Virus record (IMG/VR): IMGVR_UViG_3300043331_001044
Location: 1 to 38,785 of that record
DNA from: a virus
DNA: 38,785 nt
Strand: one strand, 5' to 3'
Part shown: piece after piece, positions 33,075-38,532 of the stretch
Layout of the letters: each line of letters opens with the position of its first letter
Position numbering within the stretch: the stretch's first letter is position 1
Notes under the pieces: model-generated
What the model was told of the DNA's origin: nothing
What the model saw: the letters and a program-made list of their open reading frames with translations, nothing else
The model's database searches: none
Program-made: the position numbers and the translations under genes

Positions 33075-33372
33075 GCACCCTCCCCGCTTCCGGGGAGTTC
33101 ACGGGGTCGCGCGGGTCGTCAGCGAGGCGCTGCTCGAGAAGCAGGCGTTCGTCCTCGGAGACTACTTCGACTACACCGCGTGCGTCGCCGAGGCACCTTG
33201 GCTCGGCATGTGGGACGGCACCCGTGCCGACCAGCAGCGGGTACTCAGCATCGACCGCGAGTCCCGCACCGCGAGATACCTAGCGCGCGACTGGCACGTA
33301 CTTCCTATGGTGTGGATCGCCGTCTTCGCCGGCCGCATCCCGGGAGCGACGCCGGAGGACCTCGGACTGTGA
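33055..33372 (+). CDS. Hypothetical protein
   Basis: A 105-aa protein from ATG 33055, overlapping the methyltransferase by 20 bases. Basic N-terminus (MPGERRRHPPRFRGVHG), then VVSEALLEKQAFVLGDYFDY, an aromatic middle and a hydrophobic end (LPMVWIAVFAGRIPGA). No family is recognised. No clear ribosome-binding site precedes it. The stop overlaps the primase start (GTGA). Confidence 0.55.
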   Translation: MPGERRRHPPRFRGVHGVARVVSEALLEKQAFVLGDYFDYTACVAEAPWLGMWDGTRADQQRVLSIDRESRTARYLARDWHVLPMVWIAVFAGRIPGATPEDLGL

Positions 33373-35861
33373 CAGATTGGCGAACTCTCCTCGACACGAG
33401 CGAGCTCACCCTCGACGACGTCAAGGAACGTCTCCCCCTCGAGTGGGTCATCCTCGAGGCGGGCGTCGTGCTCGAGCGTCGGGAGGACGGGCGACTCGTC
33501 GGCATCTGCCCGTTCCACCTCGACAGCAACCCGTCGTTTGCCGTCTTCGGCGAGGACCTGCAGCGGTGCGGCTGCTGGTCCTGCGACTTCTCCAACGGCG
33601 ACGTCTTCGACTTCATCGGGAGGTGGAAGGCGCTCGACTTCAGGGCGTCACTCAAGGAGGCGATCGCGCTGCTGCGGAGGTACGAGGCGACGGCGTCGTC
33701 GTGGACTCCCGCCCCGGCCCCGACGCGCCAGGTGGTCGACCCCGAGGTGCTCGCCGCGAAGGCGCGCGCCGCGTACCAGCTCGCCGGATCGGACCTGCGG
33801 GTGCTCGGCGGGTTCCTCGTCGCGAAGGGGATCCCGGTCCCGGCGCAGTTCCTGCACGAGTCGTGGTGGGTCGGGGCGCTCGACTCCGAGACGATCCTCG
33901 TCCCACACCTAGTCGACCGCGAGGACAGGCTGCAGGTGACGGCTTACAAGACGCGGACGGCGCGCACCCACCTCTACTCGGCGGCGGGCTCGAGGTTCGA
34001 GGACCTCTACGGCGCGTGGCGCGACCAGGGGCGCGAGGAGATCATCCTCTGCGAGGGTGAGTCGGACGCGTGGCTCCTCTCGTACCTGTTCCCCGACTCG
34101 GACGTCGTCGCGCTGCCGGCGGGGGCGAACCAGCCCCCGAAGCCGGAGTGGGTCGACAGGTTTCGCCACCGCGAGGTCGTCATCCTCACCGACGCCGACG
34201 GGCCGGGGCGCGCCGCGGCGAAGCGCTGGCACGAGGCGCTCGTGCCGCTCGCGCGGTCGGTCAGGATCGCGGCGCTCGAGGACGGGGCCGACGCGTGCTC
34301 CACGCAGCTGGACCTGAGCCGCGTCGTGCGCGACGCCGTCGAGGTGCCGCTGTGGACGGGGCAGGTGCGCGTCTCCCCCGAGGGCACGCACTACGTCCGC
34401 ACCAACACCGGGCAGCCCGTCAACAACTGGGCGATCCGTCCGACCCGCCTCGTCGCGATGGACGAGGGGGGCAGCGCGATCGAGGGGGTGCTGCAGGGTA
34501 CGCGCGAGACGGTGGTCATCACCGGCGACGACATGAGCATGGAGAGTGCGGCCCGCCGGTGGAGCCTGCGACACGACCGGGTGTGGCTCGGCACGACTAA
34601 GGACGCGCAGGCGCTGTGGGAATACCTGCTGCGCGAGGGGCCGTTCCTCGCTCGAGGCGAGGGCACGACCGTGGCGGGCTGGCACGACGGCCACTTCGTC
34701 CTGCCCGGCCGTACCACCGGGCCGCGCCACTGGGTGTACGTGCCGCCCGTGACCGAACCCGACGTGCCGCGCCTCGTCGGGGCGCTGAACGGCCCGATCG
34801 AGACGGGGCGGCGCGCGCTGCTGGCGGGCTTGTCACTCCACCAGCCCGCGGTGGTGTCGCCGATCGCGGCGTGGCTGGCGTCGGCGCCGCTGCGCGCGCT
34901 GTTTCGGACCTTCCCGCCGCTCGCCGTCGTCGGCGGCGCCGGCTCGGGTAAGACGACGCTCGTCGCGGAGATGCTGCGGATCTTCGGGTGGTCGGGGCTG
35001 GAGCACAACATCACGTCGACGACGCCGTACGGGGTCGCCGCGATGGTTTCGGCCACAAACGGGGTCCCGGTGTGGTTCGACGAGTACCGCCGGGGCGCTA
35101 GGCGCGACACCAAGGAGGCGTTCGACCAGGCGTTGCGTGACGCGTGGACGGCGAGCGCCGCGGTCAGGGGAGGCACGAAGTCGAACGCGTCGTCGCTGGC
35201 GACGTTCCGGGTCTCGGCGCCGCTGATCGTGTCCGGGGAAGACGCGTTCAGCGAGACCTCACACGGGGAGAGGCTGGTGATCGTCACCGTCAACCGAGGA
35301 GGACGCAGCGTCGACGCGCTCGAGTACCTGCGGCGGCACCCCGCGAGCGTCGGGGACGCGTACGCTCACTGGCTCGTGGAGGGGTGGCACGCGGGGACGC
35401 TCCCGCGGGTGCAGACCCCGGACGCCGACAGGCCCTCGCAGGCGCGGTACGCTCTCGAGTTCGGCTGGGCACTCCTCGAGAGGTTCGCCGGCGAGGTGCT
35501 GAACGCCGAGCTGCCGGACCTCGACCTGACCCGCGTCGAGCAGGAGAGGGACGAGGTCCTCGCGGTGCCGCCGATCCTCGACGCCGTCGCGTGGGCGCTG
35601 TTCGAGGTCGACCGTCGAGGCAACCCACTTGCCTGGGTGCAGGAGAACGACGTGATCGTGCGGGTCCGATCCCTGGTAGCTGAGTCTAGGCGGGAAGCTC
35701 TAGTTGAGCTCCCCGGCGGGGAACGAGCTACCACGTCGTGGCTGCGGGAGGAGTTCCCGTCGCGGCGCGAGCGGACGCCGTACGGACTTGCCCTCCGCCT
35801 CGTGGGCGTGCGGAAGCTGATCGAGGCGATCGGCACCGAGCCCGCCGAACCTACCGAGTAG
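33369..35861 (+). CDS. DnaG-type primase fused to a helicase-like ATPase
   Basis: An 830-aa protein from GTG 33369 (GTGA overlap). Zinc domain: Cys47/His50 in ICPFHLDSNPSF and Cys69/Cys72 in CGCWSC. Toprim: Glu/Asp in LCEGESDAWLLSYLFP (~222-237) and VVILTDADGPGRAAAKRW. Residues ~500-700 form an ATPase domain with Walker A VVGGAGSGKTTLVAEML (~519-535) and a Walker B-like VPVWFDEYRRG (~565). It is most likely a bifunctional primase-helicase that drives replication with the family A polymerase. The C-terminal ~100 residues are helical and unassigned. Confidence 0.88.
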   Translation: MTDWRTLLDTSELTLDDVKERLPLEWVILEAGVVLERREDGRLVGICPFHLDSNPSFAVFGEDLQRCGCWSCDFSNGDVFDFIGRWKALDFRASLKEAIALLRRYEATASSWTPAPAPTRQVVDPEVLAAKARAAYQLAGSDLRVLGGFLVAKGIPVPAQFLHESWWVGALDSETILVPHLVDREDRLQVTAYKTRTARTHLYSAAGSRFEDLYGAWRDQGREEIILCEGESDAWLLSYLFPDSDVVALPAGANQPPKPEWVDRFRHREVVILTDADGPGRAAAKRWHEALVPLARSVRIAALEDGADACSTQLDLSRVVRDAVEVPLWTGQVRVSPEGTHYVRTNTGQPVNNWAIRPTRLVAMDEGGSAIEGVLQGTRETVVITGDDMSMESAARRWSLRHDRVWLGTTKDAQALWEYLLREGPFLARGEGTTVAGWHDGHFVLPGRTTGPRHWVYVPPVTEPDVPRLVGALNGPIETGRRALLAGLSLHQPAVVSPIAAWLASAPLRALFRTFPPLAVVGGAGSGKTTLVAEMLRIFGWSGLEHNITSTTPYGVAAMVSATNGVPVWFDEYRRGARRDTKEAFDQALRDAWTASAAVRGGTKSNASSLATFRVSAPLIVSGEDAFSETSHGERLVIVTVNRGGRSVDALEYLRRHPASVGDAYAHWLVEGWHAGTLPRVQTPDADRPSQARYALEFGWALLERFAGEVLNAELPDLDLTRVEQERDEVLAVPPILDAVAWALFEVDRRGNPLAWVQENDVIVRVRSLVAESRREALVELPGGERATTSWLREEFPSRRERTPYGLALRLVGVRKLIEAIGTEPAEPTE

Positions 35862-35869
35862 CGGGAGTA

Positions 35870-35878
35870 TGATACAGT
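35870..35878 (+). promoter_or_regulatory. Extended -10 promoter of the accessory gene run
   Basis: TG (35870-35871), A, TACAGT (35873-35878), within GTATGATACAGTAGC, a copy of the shared motif. Transcription would start near 35885, before AAGGAGGTCA (35890-35899) and ATG 35906. No -35. Confidence 0.7.
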
Positions 35879-35905
35879 AGCTCTCAACCAAGGAGGTCAC
35901 ACCCT

Positions 35906-36295
35906 ATGGCGACGAGAGTGCTGGTGTCGAGGAGGCACCCGCTGGTAAGGGACGCGGCCCTGCAGGAGGCGTCGCGCGCGCACCCGCTCGTGAGGGCGGG
36001 CGTGGAGGCGTGGTACCTGCCGCGCGCCGTGCGGATCGCGATCGGTAAGGAGATCGGCGACCCGACCGCGAACGTGCTCGTCGTCTCGAACGTTCGAGAC
36101 GCCGGGCTGGCCTGGCCGGGGTCTACCCTGGTCGGGCCGTCGGACGAGCTGCAGGAGATGCCGGGCATGAACGAAGGAGGTCAACGTGGAGGTAAGGAAG
36201 TTTCGCCGGAAGGTAGCGACGATCGAGGTCGTCCAGCTGCCGACGTTCCACGGGAACGAGGCAAACTACGAGAGGGAGTTCCGCGAGGTCGCTAG
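35906..36295 (+). CDS. Hypothetical protein with unusual 3' overlap
   Basis: A 129-aa frame from ATG 35906 behind AAGGAGGTCA. The first ~92 residues look natural (RRHPLVRDAALQEASRAHPL, GVEAWYLPRAVRIAIGKEIG, NVLVVSNVRDAGLAW). From about residue 93 the frame runs 110 bases into the next gene and becomes Gly/Arg/Pro-rich, as a shadow frame would. So the C-terminus may be real but poor, or the original stop was lost. Family not recognised. Confidence 0.55.
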   Translation: MATRVLVSRRHPLVRDAALQEASRAHPLVRAGVEAWYLPRAVRIAIGKEIGDPTANVLVVSNVRDAGLAWPGSTLVGPSDELQEMPGMNEGGQRGGKEVSPEGSDDRGRPAADVPRERGKLREGVPRGR

Positions 36296-36647
36296 GTGGA
36301 GCGGCGGGGACGAGCAGTGGAGCCGCGTCAGGCCCATCGGACTCGGGCTACGCCACCCCAACAAGGGCACGATGAGTGTCGCGGAGGGCGACTGGGTAGC
36401 GAAGGACGACCGGGGCGCGTGGAAGATCTCGGCCGACGTCCTCGGCTCGGGGTACGAGGAGGTGCTCGAGTTTCCCGCGGTGGAGTTCAGCGCCGAGACC
36501 GACTCCGACGGGGCGCGCTGGTGGGCGATCTCGGAGGAGGACGTGCTGGCGATGCTGCGGCGGGTCGCGGCGGGGGAGGACCCCGACGCCGTCTACGCCG
36601 AGGCGTACGTCAACTCGGAGCACGAGGAGGTCGAGGGTGACGAGTGA
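36186..36647 (+). CDS. Phage protein of the 'KFRKK ... EGDWV' type
   Basis: A 153-aa protein from GTG 36186 behind GAAGGAGGTCAAC, a very strong site. The opening VRKFRRKVATIEVVQLPTFH-like segment and VAEGDWVAKDDRGAWKISAD are the two halves of a common small phage protein (K-x-R-K-K ... GDWI-K ... GE-Y). It ends acidic (SEHEEVEGDE). The function of the family is unknown. Confidence 0.68.
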   Translation: MEVRKFRRKVATIEVVQLPTFHGNEANYEREFREVARWSGGDEQWSRVRPIGLGLRHPNKGTMSVAEGDWVAKDDRGAWKISADVLGSGYEEVLEFPAVEFSAETDSDGARWWAISEEDVLAMLRRVAAGEDPDAVYAEAYVNSEHEEVEGDE

Positions 36648-36855
36648 CGACCCGAGGATCGTGAGGAGCGTCGTACTGACGAGGGATCGGCAGATCTTGG
36701 TCAACGGAGAGCCGATCCCGTGGTACACCGCCGACGAGGAGCTGACGGTCAAGGTCGACAGGCGGTACGGCGTCCAGACGATCTACATCCCGCTGCTCGT
36801 GCTCGGGTCGGTGACGGCCGAGGGGCGCGGGCTGCCTCAGGAGGGGGAGTCGTGA
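36637..36855 (+). CDS. Hypothetical protein
   Basis: A 72-aa protein from GTG 36637 behind GAGGAGG, overlapping the previous gene by 11 bases. It is beta-rich: VRSVVLTRDRQILVNGEPIP, YTADEELTVKVDRR and YGVQTIYIPLLVLGSVTAEG. No motif is recognised. Confidence 0.6.
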   Translation: MTSDDPRIVRSVVLTRDRQILVNGEPIPWYTADEELTVKVDRRYGVQTIYIPLLVLGSVTAEGRGLPQEGES

Positions 36856-37094
36856 GCGAGGTGGTCAACGTCTCGGAGGTGCGACTTACCGTCTACGGCC
36901 TGCCGGACGACTTCGGATACCTGAACCACCAGCAGAAGCGCGACCACCTGGTCGGCAGGCTCGAGCCACTCGCCGAGGAGGGCTGGCAGCGGACGGTCGT
37001 CGACTGGCTGAAGGACCCCGCGACGGACGTCTACTTCTTCAAGCCGACGACGGCCCCGATCGGCCAGGTCGAGATCAGGCCCCGGCTTGGGTGA
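36852..37094 (+). CDS. Hypothetical protein
   Basis: An 80-aa protein from GTG 36852 (GTGA overlap). It has VSEVRLTVYGLPDDFGYLNH, QQKRDHLVGRLEPLAEEGWQ and TDVYFFKPTTAPIGQVEIRP, a mixed alpha/beta small domain. No family is assigned. Confidence 0.58.
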   Translation: MSEVVNVSEVRLTVYGLPDDFGYLNHQQKRDHLVGRLEPLAEEGWQRTVVDWLKDPATDVYFFKPTTAPIGQVEIRPRLG

Positions 37095-37482
37095 GCTGGA
37101 GGTCGGGGACCCGGCGTGGTTCGTGCGCTGGGGGCGGAGGTGGACGGGCGTGGTTGCGGGACGCTCCAAGGGGGGTAGGAGCCTCGCGATCCACACGAGG
37201 TGGGGACTATTTCACGTGGCGGCTAGGGACGCGCACGCCCCGGACTGGTGCCCCGGCTGCGGGAGGCGGACGGGCCTCGCTGGACGCCGACATGCGGGGC
37301 ACGTCGGCGGCTGCGTCGGCAGGGGGCACGAGAGTCCTTATAAGGGGGTGCCGCGCAAGGAGATCGCGCACGGGACCAACGCCGGGTACGCCGCGCACCG
37401 CCGGCGGGGCGAGGAGGCGTGCCGGGACTGCAAGGACGCCCACTCGAAGAGAGAGCTGGAGCTTAGGCGCCGGAGAGGATAA
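37087..37482 (+). CDS. Zinc-binding protein with HGTxxGYxxHxRR motif
   Basis: A 131-aa protein from TTG 37087 (8-base overlap); no better in-frame start lies upstream. An N-terminal SH3-like strand set (VGDPAWFVRWGRRWTGVVAG) is followed by Cys55/Cys58 (CPGC), His/Cys at 69-81, then HGTNAGYAAHRRRGEEACRD (95-114) with Cys112/Cys115 and a very basic end (RELELRRRRG). The HGTxxGYxxHxRR pattern matches the 28111 protein. Likely DNA- or RNA-binding. Confidence 0.58.
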   Translation: MGELEVGDPAWFVRWGRRWTGVVAGRSKGGRSLAIHTRWGLFHVAARDAHAPDWCPGCGRRTGLAGRRHAGHVGGCVGRGHESPYKGVPRKEIAHGTNAGYAAHRRRGEEACRDCKDAHSKRELELRRRRG

Positions 37483-37487
37483 GATCC

Positions 37488-37520
37488 CGGGGGCTGGCTC
37501 CCCGTTCTCGTTCCTCCTTT
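37488..37520 (+). terminator. Possible terminator after the rightward genes
   Basis: CGGGG (37488-37492) and CCCCG (37500-37504) flank a 7-nt loop. A T-rich run (TTCTCGTTCCTCCTTTT) follows. It sits between converging gene sets, where a terminator is expected. The stem is short. Confidence 0.45.
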
Positions 37521-37553
37521 TAGTTGGGTCACACAGCGAAAGGGGACGGGGCG

Positions 37554-37778
37554 TCAGCTCCCGAAGGTGACCAACGCGAGAAACTCGCGGGTTTCCTTGA
37601 GGGTGTCGAACGTGGCGACCCGCTCGCGGTCGCGCCGCTCCCAGTACGCGCGGTCGGGGTTTGCGATCCGGTAGACGTGGAAGCGGTCCTTGCGAAACGT
37701 GGCGTCGTAGGTGACGTCGACCTGGAAGACGCCGTCGGCGGTCTCCCACCCGATCCCGGTGCGGCGGCGGAGCTTCAC
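37554..37778 (-). CDS. Small minus-strand hypothetical protein
   Basis: A 74-aa protein from GTG 37778 to TGA 37554, coupled to the upstream minus-strand gene by a 4-base overlap; AAGGTGG precedes the start. It reads MKLRRRTGIGWETADGVFQV, then FRKDRFHVYRIANPDRAYWE, then RVATFDTLKETREFLALVTF. It is beta then helix, rich in Arg and aromatic residues. No family is recognised. Earlier in-frame starts would add an Arg-rich stretch and were rejected. Confidence 0.58.
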   Translation of the reverse strand: MKLRRRTGIGWETADGVFQVDVTYDATFRKDRFHVYRIANPDRAYWERRDRERVATFDTLKETREFLALVTFGS

Positions 37779-37981
37779 TTTGCCACCTTGGCGGCCTTGA
37801 CGGCCCGCTCGAACGCGGCCTTGTGCTCCGGGGCGGCGTACCGCAGGTTGGCGCGCCCCTGGGCGGGGTCGGCCACGGCGTAGTGGGCCATGACGTGGGC
37901 GGGGACGACGCAGACGGCCATCCACGGGATGCCGGCCAGCTGCTCGGCAGCCGCGGCGTAGGGGTCGGTGGGTGCTTGCAT
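37775..37981 (-). CDS. Small minus-strand hypothetical protein, leaderless
   Basis: A 68-aa protein from ATG 37981 (reverse strand). It reads MQAPTDPYAAAAEQLAGIPW, MAVCVVPAHVMAHYAVADPA, then LRYAAPEHKAAFERAVKAAK. Helical and Ala-rich. The TACAAT box ends 6 nt before the ATG, so the mRNA should be leaderless. It heads a two-gene minus-strand unit. Function unknown; a regulator of the phage switch is one possibility, without direct evidence. Confidence 0.6.
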   Translation of the reverse strand: MQAPTDPYAAAAEQLAGIPWMAVCVVPAHVMAHYAVADPAQGRANLRYAAPEHKAAFERAVKAAKVAK

Positions 37982-37984
37982 GAG

Positions 37985-38020
37985 GCTATTGTATCATACT
38001 CGCGCACGGTGTGCAAATCG
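37985..38020. repeat. 36-nt promoter repeat, copy 1
   Basis: This segment and 38448-38483 are identical at 32 of 36 positions and in the same direction. The first 17 bases (GCTATTGTATCATACTC) are identical. Each copy holds a complete minus-strand promoter. Confidence 0.85.
37988..38016 (-). promoter_or_regulatory. Minus-strand promoter of the two small genes
   Basis: On the minus strand: TTGCAC (38016-38011), 17-nt spacer, TACAAT (37993-37988), preceded by TGA as an extended -10. ATG 37981 follows after 6 nt. The -35/-10 geometry is ideal. Confidence 0.8.
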
Positions 38021-38021
38021 A

Positions 38022-38444
38022 GGTTGTGGCCCGCTGGTAGTCCCGCTCAACTGACGGCCGGGCCGAGAGCGGCGACCCCGGCATAACCCGGCCGGGTCGG
38101 GAACCTCCAAGCCCCGGCGGGAGCGGCCAGAGCAACTCAGAGCAGGCCGGGTGGTGCGCTCCTCTCGGTACCGTCTCCGAGTTAGCCGGGTTAACGGCTC
38201 AGGCCACTTCCTCCTGGCTAGGTTGGTTGGCTCGCTCCCGTCGGGGCTCGAGTCGAGGTCCTCGCGGGAGGACTCGAGGCGGGCTCCAACCCTCGAGCGG
38301 ACCGTTCCCCGTCTCCGGGGCCTAGGAGCTTCGACCGCTCCTGCGCGCGTCGTTTCCGGGTGCTCCCCTCTCGGGGTCTTCGTTACCGGCGCCCTGCCGG
38401 CGTCCGACGCGCGGGTCCTTGCGTATCCTCCCGCGAGGATCTCG
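38022..38444 (-). ncRNA. Candidate large structured non-coding RNA
   Basis: No convincing protein is encoded between 37982 and 38532. A full promoter at 38479-38451 points into this region. On the minus strand many perfect stems tile it (plus coordinates): 38425-38430/38435-38440; 38386-38390/38396-38400; 38365-38368/38373-38376 (GAGA loop); 38324-38329/38337-38342; 38307-38311/38316-38320 (GAGA loop); a nested set 38225-38230/38286-38291, 38237-38240/38280-38283, 38247-38252/38273-38278, 38259-38263/38268-38272; 38184-38188/38195-38199; 38164-38168/38177-38181; 38028-38033/38059-38064. GNRA loops appear only when read on the minus strand. I do not recognise a known RNA family. Confidence 0.5.
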
Positions 38445-38447
38445 GTT

Positions 38448-38483
38448 GCTATTGTATCATACTCCCGCGCGGCGTGCAAACCG
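38448..38483. repeat. 36-nt promoter repeat, copy 2
   Basis: Second copy of the 37985-38020 repeat, 32 of 36 bases identical. Differences fall between the -10 and -35 boxes and just beyond, leaving both boxes intact. Confidence 0.85.
38451..38479 (-). promoter_or_regulatory. Minus-strand promoter of the structured RNA
   Basis: On the minus strand: TTGCAC (38479-38474), 17-nt spacer, TGA then TACAAT (38456-38451). Unlike the copy at 37988, no start codon follows 6 nt downstream, so the product is probably RNA. The plus strand of the same element reads TATTGT and TATCAT, so weak rightward firing toward the sigma gene is also possible. Confidence 0.75.
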
Positions 38484-38487
38484 CACG

Positions 38488-38517
38488 GTGAGGGCAACCG
38501 TGAGGGCACGGTGAGGG
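38488..38517 (+). repeat. Three GTGAGGG repeats upstream of the sigma gene
   Basis: GTGAGGG occurs at 38488-38494, 38500-38506 and 38511-38517, spaced 12 and 11 nt, about one helical turn. They lie between the minus-strand promoter and the sigma-like start and could be an operator; the last copy is also Shine-Dalgarno-like. Confidence 0.6.
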
Positions 38518-38532
38518 AGTTAACGTGACCTC

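Noticed and set aside
37091-37570. Overlapping frame starting at GTG 37091
   Set aside because: Its product is Gly/Arg/Ala-rich with no motif, while the 37087 frame contains ordered CxxC pairs and the HGTxxGY motif.
37994-38509. Open minus-strand frame of 171 codons across the structured segment
   Set aside because: It runs through the promoter element, has no start codon suited to the mapped -10 box, and its product is Arg/Pro/Ser-rich like a shadow frame of GC-rich DNA. Kept only as the alternative to the RNA call.
38151-38528. Plus-strand frame of 125 codons in the same region
   Set aside because: No ribosome-binding site or promoter, no recognisable motif, and the stems plus GNRA loops fit the other strand.
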